A stretch of DNA of 64,000 nt, taken from positions 1,302,001 to 1,366,000 of the forward strand of contig OZ037854.1 in the NCBI GenBank assembly GCA_964035575.1, in the 5' to 3' direction. The translations under genes and the position numbers were made by a program. Below, piece by piece: positions 43,601-54,382 of the stretch; within the stretch, counting starts at the first letter, position 1, and each line of letters opens with the position of its first letter. The notes beneath the pieces were generated by a model. That model was not told where the DNA came from and searched no databases. It was given only the letters and a program-made list of their open reading frames with translations. This DNA comes from Rhynchopus sp. YZ270_cl-10. Lineage: Eukaryota > Euglenozoa > Diplonemea > Diplonemida > Diplonemidae.

Positions 43601-43923
43601 AGGCTTTCCGTGTCTCGGACCACATTGCATCTTTCACAGTGTCGAGAATTCGTTTCGGGATAAGTTCTGCGACATTGTCGAGCAACAAAACAAGGACTCG
43701 GACACAAGAGTGGTGTTTGTGCTGGCGACAGTGAACGACACCACGCAGGCAGGTGTGAAGGCGAGTGTGTTCAACAAGGTGAACCTTCCTGACGAGGTGA
43801 AATACAAGAGCACCGCGCTGCTGGGGACGAAGGGTTGATGGACCTGCAGCACATGTGCGGTTGGTGCCCCACTGTGGGGTACGGTGCGCTGCTGGCGGAG
43901 AAGCTGCAGGCCATGGCAGCTTG
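40641..43923 (+). pseudogene. CR-like NTPase-nuclease gene, copy 3, two NTPase modules, partly decayed
   Basis: One long open frame (over 1000 codons) carries two header-plus-NTPase modules in series: P-loop GPTGSGKT near residue 128 and again near residue 405, each followed by a GPVLLAVDEL Walker B. One nuclease-like region with VFAVQCKHW follows. The second header (VMFATVTQKRW) begins right after the first module, so the tandem NTPase form is continuous here. The intron-equivalent is at 43585-43639. The very 3' end differs from its relatives and the copy looks broken about twice; I treat it as a fossil whose N-terminal tandem module is still open. Confidence 0.6.
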
Positions 43924-44835
43924 ACGTGCATACTCCTAAAGCAAAAAAGCGTCTGAGAAGGCATACACGCGGCCAGGGTCCGAAGACCCTCCTCAGTCAT
44001 CAGAGCGGAAGAGGTTTATGTAAAAGAAACGTTGGAAAAAAGAAGAAAAAGTAAGTACTTATTAGAAGGGAGGGTAGAAAATAGTTTTCAAGTCGTCGCT
44101 CGCCTCACCAGGGGCACTTTGCTATACTTTAGACGGTAAAAGTCAAGAAAAAGCTGTAGAGACCATACATTTCCACAGTGGTCCAGCGGATGTGGACTGA
44201 AGTGGTTTCCGTGTTTCGAAGGAGTTTTGTCTGATTAAGCAATTTTTTTTGGCAAGTGTTACATTTTGGCCAACCAGCGTGACGGAATTTTTGGGTATTT
44301 TTCAAAAAACAATCCCTTTTTTTTAATTATAGGAAATGCTCTGTAAAGGTCGTTGGGATATATGGTTGATACCCAGGGCGATTTGCGGCCAGGCGCGCCC
44401 ATTGTAGTGGACGTCTTCTCCGAAATTTCTAAAATGGGTTTTGCACAGCAAAACCCCCCTTGAGTGTACGGTAACATATTATGTAACATGCAACGGGCCA
44501 GTTTAGAGTGTGAAACGTTTCTCCATGTATTGCGAGGAACAACATAACAAACAGGTACAGGGTGGTTCGTGCCTGTCATAGAACCTGGCACCTGTGTGTG
44601 TCCCAAAAACCAAAAGCGTTGTGTGTGAAGTTGAAGGAAGGGAACATAAAACTACATAATAGTATTATCATCAGAATTTATGAAAATGTGTATGTGTCTT
44701 CACTTACGGCCAATGGTTCGTGCGAATCCGTCGTCGGTCCTTGACCAAGTTGCAAGCCACCACGGAAGGATCCCGCACCCGACAACACCTCCGCACTCGC
44801 CCACTGCTGGAACCTAGAAGTATAGTAGGTGAATA
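43924..44835. other. intergenic with dispersed repeats
   Basis: The first 200 bases are a diverged version of the 3' flank of copies 2 and 4. About 44180-44402 is an inverted, diverged copy of about 18885-18965. 44497-44645 (GTGAAACGTTTCTCCATGTA onward) recurs at 49243-49395. No gene is seen. Confidence 0.55.
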
Positions 44836-45120
44836 AGCCCCGCTCAACCGCACCGGGAGTGCCTACGTGCCAACTCCGTCAGCTCTCCGTGTCGCGTCCG
44901 GAGTACCCAGGTTATCACAGCAGCATCGACTTCGCATGGCAGGCATACTTGTCGCCATTATCAATATGTGGGTCCATAGTACTGCAGAAGTATGGTCAGA
45001 AATATTGTCTAAACTATTGTGGAGATCTCCATCCCCTTTTCCCATATCCGTATGACTTTTGGGGGAATATGCCTATAAAATACACCCCCCACAGACAGGG
45101 GTTCCTCGGGCTTCGGGTAG
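44836..45120 (+). promoter_or_regulatory. CR-family promoter cassette, copy 4, separated from its gene
   Basis: Same cassette, with TATAAAA at 45074-45080, but cut at the leader (CTTCGGGTAG) and followed by about 470 bases of other DNA before the cassette resumes at 45593. If the leader is an intron, the insertion lies inside it. Confidence 0.6.
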
Positions 45121-45592
45121 GGTGTGAGGCACATTAGAATCTTTCAAATTTTCTATTTTTTTTTTCCAAATATTTTAGTGCCCCCCTCTCTGTACCCCAA
45201 CCTTCTCTTCCTTCCTCTTTCCTTTCTCTCTCTCTCTTTTCCCTCCATGGGTGTGACTCAGTACATTTATAAGAGAAAGGGCGTTCAGCAACAAAGGCTT
45301 CTTGCGAGAAGAAATAGTCTATATTTTTTTTTGGGTCACGGAAACACATAATTTTTCACCAATCCATTCCGTTCTCGATGATGAGTTGGGTGTTTTCCCC
45401 CCAAAAAAGAAGTTTTTGTTCCGACTGACGAGCGGTTGTGCACCGCTCTTTCTCTTACGGTACGGGAAAGTCATTAGGTTTCCTTTTCTTTTTTACACCT
45501 TCTGTTTGTCCGCAGGGTATTTTGTGCTTTCATCCGGATGGCTGGCATCGTACAGTGGGTCAGTAGGAAGTGCCTGCATCAACAACTACTCA
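45121..45592. mobile_element. about 470-bp insertion splitting a CR promoter cassette
   Basis: Sequence absent from the other three cassettes. Its 3' part (45429-45588) is a copy of the dispersed GCGGT-hairpin / GGCTGGCATCGTAC module; its 5' part is pyrimidine-rich with no open frame of note. I see no clear target-site duplication or inverted ends, so the mechanism is unknown. Confidence 0.55.
45429..45588 (+). repeat. dispersed 160-bp module with GCGGT hairpin, copy B
   Basis: Matches 14365-14523 along its length, including AGCGGTTGTGCACCGCT, TCTTACGGTACGGG, the CCGCAGGGTA splice-like site and ATGGCTGGCATCGTACA. Confidence 0.7.
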
Positions 45593-45643
45593 CTGGGGTT
45601 TCTTTGCTTCACTGTCACAGGAGGTGCAGTCACAGATATCAAT

Positions 45644-48225
45644 ATGCTAAAAGGACGTGGCATGGCCGTGTTCCAACAGATGCGCACGGCGGTGATGTTT
45701 GCAACTGTTACGCAGAAGTGTGACACGTCTGAGGTGAAATTCTCCTTACCATCGAAGAATCCAATTAACACGGAGCGTGGTGTCGTCGCAATCAGGAAGG
45801 GCGCGAGGCCGGCGACGACTGGCTTTGTGGCGGCCTCGCAAGATGCCCTCTGTGACATCGCGGCGATGAGTGCGCACGAAGCGAAGGACCGGCTCATCAA
45901 GGGTGTGCCGTATGTTGTGCGTAGGCAGGGTGCCGCAGCTCTTGCTGAATACGTCAACAACCCGGAAAAAACTGGTGGTCGCTATTCCCTGCCGTGCAAC
46001 ACAGGCCCGAAAGGCTCGGGGAAGACTGTGCTCCAACGTCAGAACATGCTGCAGGTGGCGCGCGACTTCGGATTCTTGGCGGTGGAGATTGAGTTCAACG
46101 GTATTCAGCCTCTTGGCGATTCCAAGTATGAAGCAAACTTCGCCCGGCGTGTTGCGAATCGAATCTTGTGCTACCTGCCGAAGTACTGTGCCCTGGAGTG
46201 GTCGGAATGCTTGCAACAAATCGCACAGGACTTCGAATGGGACGAGTCTACAACGAGCGATGTTACGAAAGCAGTTCAGGTTCTGAAGAAGGCGTTGAAC
46301 CACAAGGGCCCCGTGTTGCTGGCAGTGGACGAGCTGGTCAGAGTCCCCAGCGGCATAAATTTCGAACTGACTGATCTTTGTGCGATCATGGACTATTCGC
46401 AGGGGCGACACCAACAACAAGATCCTGCCTGTCGTGTCTATGTACGACTTTGTGGACCTGGGAGAACTTCTCACTGGTTCGAGCCGCCTCCTGGTGCACC
46501 AGAAGCTGCCACCCATCCTGCCTGTGTTGCTAGACTCGAGTGTGGAGAACTGCTTGCCGGACTGGTTGAAGGTGTTCTTCAACAAGGAGAGATGTGCTGC
46601 TGTGGGCGCGAAGCAGCCGATACCCTACGCAACCGTGGCGATGCTGCTGACCCAGAGCGCGGGTCACCCGCGACGGGTCGAAGCCCTGATCAAGAAAGTG
46701 GATAAGCTCAGCGAAAACGTGCTGGAGAATAGGAAGAACAGGAGCGCTGATGAGGTCCTGGCGTCGGTACTGCAGGTAGTGAAGAACGGGGAGGAAACGT
46801 GCTTGGGAGCGATGGACGAGAAGCTCAATCTTCGTGCGATGGGGGAAGGCCTTTCAGAGTTTGTACCAACGGGCAAGGTCAAGTATGACAAGGATGACAT
46901 TATTCTTGTGCTGCTGAAGTACTTGTTCAGGACGGTGAACATGGATAGCGACGCCGCTGAGATTCTGCGGTCCGCAACCACCAAGCACTATCAGTTGGTG
47001 CCGCACGGCGCTGGTCACGTCGGGTACCTCCCGCTGCCTGCGCTGCAGAGTTTCTGTTTCCATGCTTCTATGTTGCCGTCTTCGCTCAGCAAGGAGTCTA
47101 TGTCTTATATTCTACACGCGGAAGGTGTTGCCAAAGCCAACCTTTCCACCAGGGGCACGAAGTTGGAGGAAGGGAAAGAGAGAAGCAATGACTTCAAGAT
47201 GAGCATGTTCCACGCACTCTGTGGAGCGGTCCTCGCAGAGAGGCGTCTCACAGAGGACATGTTTCGCCATTCACCAGAGAACCTGCCAGAGACTCATTGC
47301 ACAGAGATCGAGTGGGCAAAAGATGACGTGGAGCTCTTCCCGAGTGCGGTGGAGAACGGGGCAACGCTTCGTGTGTGTGACGACAAGACGCTCCATCGCA
47401 TCTGTGAAGTCGGTGCGTTCAACGAGGAAGGCAGGAAACAGCTGAAGGGACTCGCGTTTGTTCCGACGGACAAGTGGAATACGTGCTGCGACTTTGTGTT
47501 GGTTCTTCCGACTGCGGACTGGGAGCGTGCGGGGCGTGTTGTGTTCGCTGTGCAGTGCAAGCACTGGGCGAAGGACGTGGCGGGCAAGAAAGGACTTCAC
47601 GGTCTGGCACACTTCCGCTACGGGCGGCACTGCTTTGAAGCGGGCGAAGTGTTCCTCCAGAAGAACAAGGAGGGAGCGGCCAAAAGGTATGCCCACTCGT
47701 GGAGGCTTTCCGTGTCTCGGACCACATTGCATCTTTCACAGTGTCTTCGCTCAGTGCTTGCACTGGGCGAAGGATGTGCTGGGCAGGAAAGGACTTCACG
47801 CTCTGGCACACTTCCGCTACGGGCGGCACTGCTTCGAAGCGGACGAGGTGTTCCTCCAGAAGAACAAGGAGAGAGCGGCCAAAAGGTATGCCCACTCGTG
47901 GAGGCTTTCCGTGTCTCGGACCACATGCATCTTTCACAGTGTCGAGAATTCGTTTCGGGATAAGTTCTGCGACATTGTCGAGCAACAAAACAAGGACTCG
48001 GACACAAGAGTAGTGTTTGTGCTGGCGACAGTGAACGACATCACGCAGGCAGGTGTGAAGGCGAGTGTGTTCAACGAGGTGAACCTTCCTGACGAGGTGA
48101 AATACAAGAGCACCGCGCTGCTGGGGGACGAAGGGTTGATGGACCTGCAGCACATGTGCGGTTGGTGCCCCACTGTGGGATACGGTGCGCTGCTGGCGGA
48201 GAAGCTGCAGGCCATGGCAGCGTGA
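45644..48225 (+). pseudogene. CR-like NTPase-nuclease gene, copy 4, duplicated exon segment, decayed
   Basis: Starts at the family ATG with a single header-plus-NTPase module (GPKGSGKT P-loop; GPVLLAVDEL Walker B), then the nuclease-like region. A segment covering the end of exon 1 and the intron is tandemly repeated: VFAVQCKHWAKDVAGKKG... with its intron at 47687-47741, then a second version from about 47742 with its own intron-equivalent at 47886-47939 (54 nt). The frame appears interrupted about once; I treat the copy as a fossil. Its terminal exon and 3' flank are near-identical to copy 2. Confidence 0.65.
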
Positions 48226-49609
48226 CGTGCATGCAGAAGCTAGCGAGTGGTGATGGAACGTCAGCACTCCGAAGGCAAAGAAGCGTCTGAGCAGTGTGCT
48301 CGCAAGAAGGTACACACGCGGCCTGGGTACTAAGAGAGGTTTATGTAAAAGAAAAGTTGGAAAAATGAAAAAGTGAAGTAAGTGAGGGCAGAAAATGGTT
48401 TTCAGGTTGCTCGCCTCACCAGGGACCCTTTGCCATACTTTAGGCGGCGAAAGTCAAGAAAATGCAGCGGTGGGCTCCGTGATTCTTTGTTGTGTGTTTT
48501 TTTTGAAGTTCATAAAAATATTATTGTTCGCGTGGCAAATAGAAGTTGAAGCACCGTGGGATCTCAATATTGGGCCAGCTCAGGCTCTCTCGCAGCTTGT
48601 TTCGTGTCTCATGGAGACGATCATAGATTGCCCAAAAATGTCGAATGTCATTATGAGGAGGATTTTATTTTTGCAAAAAAGTAAATACTCATTCAACTTT
48701 TTACTTTTTTACTCCTGTTGCAATGTGGGTCATTTTTGATTTACTTGAAAAATGGTCAACTTTTTGCAGATTTGTGGCCAAGTTGCACTTTCGACTGCAA
48801 AATGCGAGGGGTATTCCCTAAGACATTGTAAACTTGGTGTGGCAGCGTAACCGATTCCGGGATTCCCGGGATTCCCCGTGTCCTACTGTAGACACAGTAC
48901 ACAGTCCGCAAATAGAGCGTTTCCTGATTTTTTATTTGAGTCTGTTAAATTTTCCACGTCTTCTTTATCAGAGTAATATAAAAAGTCTGAAAAATCTGTT
49001 TGTTTGAAGTTGTAAGTTTCGGGCAGTTGGCCATCCACAGGGGTCTGGGTCGGCTGGGGATGAACAAGATAAAACAAAAAGCTTGCGTTTCTTTTATCGA
49101 ACAGATTTTATTCTCCGCCCCGTACCCAAAACATAAACACCACTGTGAATCAGAAAAAATGGTTTCCCTTTTCTTTTTTCTTCCACACGCGCTTGTTTTT
49201 GTGCTTCGTTCATTTTTTATTCAAAAAGCTTTTCCCCTTGTTTCGAGTGCGAAACGTTTCTCCATGTATTGCACGGGAAACAACATGACAAACAGGTGCA
49301 GGGTGGTTCCGTGCTTATCATAGAACCTGGCACCTTGTGTGTCTCCCAAAAACCAAAAAAGCGTTGTGTGTGAAGTTTTGAAGGAAGGAAAAATAAAATG
49401 GACCGATGTTTGAGGGGTCGCTATGAGTACAGCTTGCGGTGGCGGCGGGGGACATGCGCCAGAAACAAAAAGAAAGCAACCCCCTTCCCTCATTTTTTAC
49501 TTGAGTTAAAACGTTCAACACGTTAATAACCCCAAAACTCACAACACTGCCCTTCCCCCTTCTCTTTCACTATTCCTTTTTAAATCCACCAGGTGAGAAC
49601 AACCAAACA
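48226..49609. other. intergenic: shared 3' flanks and dispersed repeats
   Basis: 48222-48432 and 48817-49087 match the flank of copy 2. 48433-48816 is present only here. 49243-49395 matches 44497-44645. 49456-49520 resembles the stretch before the CR cluster (36178-36260). The last 100 bases are AT- and C-rich and would hold the promoter of the next gene. Confidence 0.55.
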
Positions 49610-50710
49610 ATGCACAGAATACAGAGTGTGCGGAAGATGCTTATTGCTGTGGTGATCCTTGTGCCTGCGCTCTTTCTGTACTACTGGTCACTCACACCCA
49701 AGGTTCCAGAGGACGACTTTGTAGAGGACGTAGACGACATCATAACTGCAGAGCTGCCTGTTGCTCCCGCTGCGTACTGTGCGTCACAGGATCAGATCTA
49801 CCCGGGCCGTGTGTACAAGACCCCTCCGGACAACACCAGCTTAGTGTGGGTGCCGTCCAGTGGTTGCAAGCTGCAGCACTTCGACCCCACCGACGTGAAC
49901 ACCTGCCTCAGTGGCCCGCAGAAGAAGATTGCCTTCTTCGGAGACTCGCTGCTCGACGACCTGGCCGATGCGATCACCGTTCGTGGCAACGGCAGACACC
50001 AGTACTACGCCCCCGCAGAAGACGTCGAAGGCCGCTGGTGGAAGGCACGGCCCAACCGTGGCTACTTCCTTGAAGGGCAGACAACACCGTTCCTTGAGTT
50101 CTTCTGGACGCAGAGTGCTTTCTACAACGACCCGACGGACCCCTCGCGAAAGAACGCCTCCTTCGCGATACGCAATGCCGACATTGTCCTGCTCAACAAC
50201 GCGATGTGGGACATTGGCGACAGCTGCCAGGGTGTGCAAGCATACTACCACGCCATGAAGGGGCGTATTGAGAAGGTGCAGAGTGTTGTCAAGCCGGGTG
50301 CGATGCTTGTTCTGTATGATTTGCATTGGATCTGGACGAAAAAGATCTGCTCACCAAAAAAGGGTGGGGGCAGTGGCTGCTTTGTGTATAACCCGATAGC
50401 ACGTGTCAAGCACTACAGAACTGCGCTGCGTCTTGCTGCAGCGTGCACAGGTGTGCGTCTCCTGTCCGATACAGAAATGACCAAGCATATCCCGCTGCAA
50501 ACCCCTGACGGTGTGCACTTCAAGACGTACGAGGCCAAGTTCATGAAGGCAGACGTCTTCCTCAACGGCATCTGCACGCGAGGTGGACAGGCCCCCATGG
50601 AGTTCCCAACCCTTCCACGCGCAAGCTGCAACGTCACCCAGCACTTTATCGACTGGGAAAACAGCCTTGCCGCGGAATCGTGCCATCGGCGAGCGAACCC
50701 TTGGAAGTAG
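49610..50710 (+). CDS. PC-esterase / GDSL-like membrane-anchored acyl-esterase or acyltransferase
   Basis: 366 residues. Residues about 9-27 (MLIAVVILVPALFLYYW) form one signal anchor, making it a type II membrane protein. The GDS block (AFFGDSLLDD, about 105-114) carries the nucleophile Ser; NADIVLLNNAMWDIGD near 190 is the oxyanion-Asn block, and TPDGVHF near 298-304 gives the catalytic Asp-x-x-His. These are the marks of the PC-esterase family (plant TBL, metazoan CASD1 and NXPE relatives), which act in the Golgi on acyl groups of glycans. Eight or so cysteines in the lumenal part suggest disulphides. The ATG is the first after an AT-rich leader. AATAAA at 51039-51044. Unrelated to its repeat-rich neighbours. 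Confidence 0.85.
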   Translation: MHRIQSVRKMLIAVVILVPALFLYYWSLTPKVPEDDFVEDVDDIITAELPVAPAAYCASQDQIYPGRVYKTPPDNTSLVWVPSSGCKLQHFDPTDVNTCLSGPQKKIAFFGDSLLDDLADAITVRGNGRHQYYAPAEDVEGRWWKARPNRGYFLEGQTTPFLEFFWTQSAFYNDPTDPSRKNASFAIRNADIVLLNNAMWDIGDSCQGVQAYYHAMKGRIEKVQSVVKPGAMLVLYDLHWIWTKKICSPKKGGGSGCFVYNPIARVKHYRTALRLAAACTGVRLLSDTEMTKHIPLQTPDGVHFKTYEAKFMKADVFLNGICTRGGQAPMEFPTLPRASCNVTQHFIDWENSLAAESCHRRANPWK

Positions 50711-51415
50711 CGTTGACCATCGACCTGCATGCGTTTGGAAATGGACGCACCTGAATAATTTGATGCAGCAAACTTCTGTCCACTTCGCGTAGCTTCTCTC
50801 ATGTTTTCCACATTCATCTTTTGTATTTGTTCGTATGTAAACCTGCTGACGTAGCGCACTCCCAACGGCGACGTGACGCGTTCTGTACGATGTCTTCCCT
50901 ACTGTTTTGATGACGTGTGTCTATGACATGCGCTATTTTTTTAATTTAGGAGGCACTCGTTGAATCCCTCACAAAACCTCAAATTTACTTTGCTTTTATT
51001 TATTGTCCTTACGCTTTATCATTGTTGTTGGGTTAGGAAATAAAATAGGTTATTTTGTGACTGTGTGGCCTGTCTTCGTGTGTGTCTAGCTGCCCTACGT
51101 TTTGCAACAGTTTTGTTTTCATCTGGCTGTACAGTGGTGCATGGGGACAATTTTGTGTTCCCTTTGTGTTGTTCCACTCTCTCACTGTTTGTGCCCGCCT
51201 CCTACTCGATTTCTTTGTTGGGGGTTAAATAGTAGACCCTCCTAAATGCGACTCCAATTTTATTGACCCTATTTTAGGTGCTCTAAGGTGGTGTGTGGCC
51301 CCCATGTACAGACCACAAAAATTCCCTCTGAGTCCATTCAAGCAACAGATTTCATGTTTTGAGTAGTTGTGGTAAAATGTGATCCAATTTTTTGTTCAGG
51401 CAACCTGCTTGATTA

Positions 51416-51469
51416 GGCTGATTGACACTGTGGTAAAAAAGTGAAAAATGGGGCATGTCAATCAGCCTT
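51416..51469. repeat. hairpin with perfect 13-bp stem
   Basis: AGGCTGATTGACA at 51416-51428 pairs with TGTCAATCAGCCT at 51457-51469 around a 28-base loop. It may be a small foldback remnant. Confidence 0.7.
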
Positions 51470-51507
51470 CTGGATAGCTCAGGTTTTTTAGCCTGTCACC
51501 CAAATTA

Positions 51508-51614
51508 CAGTGAGGCAACAAACACGTGGGGTACTATCTAAGGCGGATTTTGGGATTTCAAAACTCTGAGGAGGGTTTTACGGGTTTGCCCCTCCGATGT
51601 TTGTTGTCTTACTG
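51508..51614. mobile_element. MITE copy 2, inverted-repeat family CAGTAAGACAACA
   Basis: 107 bp; starts CAGTGAGGCAACAAACAC, ends TGTTTGTTGTCTTACTG, core AAGGCGGATTTTGGGATTTC as in copy 1. It is flanked by TA on both sides, the duplication expected for Tc1/mariner-type elements. Confidence 0.75.
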
Positions 51615-52536
51615 TATTTGCTTCCTGTGAAAGTTCTCTGCACGTCGTCAGCAGCATCGTAACGGGTGCATAACAAGTCCTCGACTCAACGAAATGCAGC
51701 ACTGTGTTGTGAAAGGGACATGCCTTTCTCCACCCCAATCGCTTCCTCGCGTTGTTTACTGGAGGCGAATAAGACATGGGGGGTGAATACGAGCTAGAGG
51801 AGTGAATCAATCTCCTGTACGCTTTTTATCTGTATCCCCCCCCCACAAAAATACCCTCTATTTTTCCACCTGTGAACCCGACTGGCTTTAAATGCTTTTT
51901 CCGCACAAAAAAAGGCCAAATCATACATGTTCAGAGAGAATCAACCATTTTTCGTTTTCACCACCTTGTTCTACCCCCCCTCAGAAATGTTGTTGTTTTT
52001 CTTGCAAGAGATTGTCTATCTTACAGAGCTTTTCTGCGATTAGACTCAAATAAAAAGTAAAAACAAACAAAAAGATCCCAAGGCGCCTTAAGGCAGATGA
52101 TAATGGTTTTGAGACGAATTATTGTTCAAGTTGTATTTTTCTGTGAGGCAAAATATGATATCGTCTACCCCCCCTTTTTTACTGGGTTTCTTCCTTGCAA
52201 AGCTGCAATGCTTTCGTTTTTTTTGTTTTTTTGATCTGTGTGGATCCCCCCCAGTGAACCCCGCTCTGCCGTGGCAGTCGTGGTTAGCGTTGTCATGTTT
52301 GTCTGTACACATGAAAGAAGAGAGACTCTATTCGACTATTGTATTTCGGCGACTCTGTTTCATTGGCGTCTGTTTCTCAAGAGTTTGGGTGTTGTTCTAC
52401 TCTTGTGGGTTGCCGCGTCTACCCCCTTTTTTGAGAGAGAAAAAAACTGGCCATATTTTTTTTTTATCCGCCGCTTACTCCTGCGACCGTGTGTGACCGT
52501 GCGTGTACTACAACGCGATCGACACCATTGCCACCA

Positions 52537-53750
52537 TTGCACAGCATCCTTGCACAGCATCCTTGCACAGCATCCTTGCACAGCATCCTTGCACAGCATC
52601 CTTGCACAGCATCCTTGCACAGCATCCTTGCACAGCATCCTTGCACAGCATCCTTGCACAGCATCCTTGCACAGCATCCTTGCACAGCATCCTTGCACAG
52701 CATCCTTGCACAGCATCCTTGCACAGCATCCTTGCACAGCATCCTTGCACAGCATCCTTGCACAGCATCCTTGCACAGCATCCTTGCACAGCATCCTTGC
52801 ACAGCATCCTTGCACAGCATCCTTGCACAGCATCCTTGCACAGCATCCTTGCACAGCATCCTTGCACAGCATCCTTGCACAGCATCCTTGCACAGCATCC
52901 TTGCACAGCATCCTTGCACAGCATCCTTGCACAGCATCCTTGCACAGCATCCTTGCACAGCATCCTTGCACAGCATCCTTGCACAGCATCCTTGCACAGC
53001 ATCCTTGCACAGCATCCTTGCACAGCATCCTTGCACAGCATCCTTGCACAGCATCCTTGCACAGCATCCTTGCACAGCATCCTTGCACAGCATCCTTGCA
53101 CAGCATCCTTGCACAGCATCCTTGCACAGCATCCTTGCACAGCATCCTTGCACAGCATCCTTGCACAGCATCCTTGCACAGCATCCTTGCACAGCATCCT
53201 TGCACAGCATCCTTGCACAGCATCCTTGCACAGCATCCTTGCACAGCATCCTTGCACAGCATCCTTGCACAGCATCCTTGCACAGCATCCTTGCACAGCA
53301 TCCTTGCACAGCATCCTTGCACAGCATCCTTGCACAGCATCCTTGCACAGCATCCTTGCACAGCATCCTTGCACAGCATCCTTGCACAGCATCCTTGCAC
53401 AGCATCCTTGCACAGCATCCTTGCACAGCATCCTTGCACAGCATCCTTGCACAGCATCCTTGCACAGCATCCTTGCACAGCATCCTTGCACAGCATCCTT
53501 GCACAGCATCCTTGCACAGCATCCTTGCACAGCATCCTTGCACAGCATCCTTGCACAGCATCCTTGCACAGCATCCTTGCACAGCATCCTTGCACAGCAT
53601 CCTTGCACAGCATCCTTGCACAGCATCCTTGCACAGCATCCTTGCACAGCATCCTTGCACAGCATCCTTGCACAGCATCCTTGCACAGCATCCTTGCACA
53701 GCATCCTTGCACAGCATCCTTGCACAGCATCCTTGCACAGCATCCTTGCA
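52537..53750 (+). repeat. 13-bp minisatellite (CACAGCATCCTTG)n, about 93 copies
   Basis: 1.2 kb of a virtually perfect 13-bp unit. Because 13 is not a multiple of 3, every frame cycles through a 13-codon repeat with no stop, which gives long open frames on both strands (for example ILAQHPCTASLHS and DAVQGCCARMLCK). None has a domain or a plausible gene context. Confidence 0.97.
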
Positions 53751-53795
53751 AACCCGTAAACCCGCAAACCCGCAAACCCGCAAACCCGCAAACCG
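53748..53795 (+). repeat. (AAACCCGC)n short array
   Basis: Five to six copies of an 8-bp AAACCCGY unit directly follow the 13-bp minisatellite. It looks like a degenerate telomere-type repeat but is short and internal. Confidence 0.8.
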
Positions 53796-54382
53796 CATTA
53801 AGGCGCATAAAGGCTACTTTTTTTTTTTTTTTTTCTCTTTTATGTGCTTGGTCTTTTTTTGTATGTGAGAATAGAAGAAAGGAAAAAGGAAGAATGGAGT
53901 AAACAATAAAGACAATAAAATGAACAGGAAAATGGAAAAGGAAAAAGGAAATGAAAAAATGATGACCAAAAAAGGTCGGTGTTTCAAGTTTTAGTATAAA
54001 AGGTGGGCGGTAAAGTAAAGTAAGTGGCCACTTCCTCCTAAACAAAACAAGAAACTGCATCGTGTGTTTGTTTTTTATTCTTTTTAATCAATTTGAATAC
54101 ACAGGCGTCACACTTATGGGGCAAAAAAAGGAAAAAAAAGAAGACCTAATCCTCCTTACTTAAAAGAAGGGAAGGGAGAATAAAAAACACACGTGCCCAT
54201 TGTTTCGTTGTCTGCAGGATGTCTTGTTTTAGTGCCTCACCTGGAAAAAGAAAAATGGATTCCACTCAGTAAAAATAGCACACCTGTTGAACACACGTCA
54301 GGCCAGGAACAGAAGAAAAGCAAACGCTTCCACGAATGGAAGCAAAAGAAAAGTGTGGTGAAAAAACCCTTTTGGCCAAGGA
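53796..54382. other. AT-rich spacer between minisatellite and tandem array
   Basis: No gene. It has long T and A runs and many GGAAAA words. The start of the tandem unit at 54383 cuts abruptly into this sequence. Confidence 0.5.

Larger units (their letters stand above)
50711..52536. other. gene-free intergenic DNA
   Basis: Contains the AATAAA of the esterase gene, a hairpin (51416-51469) and MITE copy 2. Short open frames are low-complexity and I support none of them. Confidence 0.55.

Noticed and set aside
45302-45643. N-terminal extension of CR copy 4 upstream of the shared ATG
   Set aside because: This sequence is the inserted 470-bp segment and dispersed module, absent from other copies; its openness is probably chance.
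53748-53795. AAACCCGC repeats as a telomere
   Set aside because: Only five to six copies, internal, and followed by ordinary DNA and a long tandem array.
52238-54060. Open frames of 418-566 codons on both strands across the 13-bp minisatellite
   Set aside because: They exist only because the repeat unit lacks stops in all frames; flanking parts are low-complexity and no domain is present.
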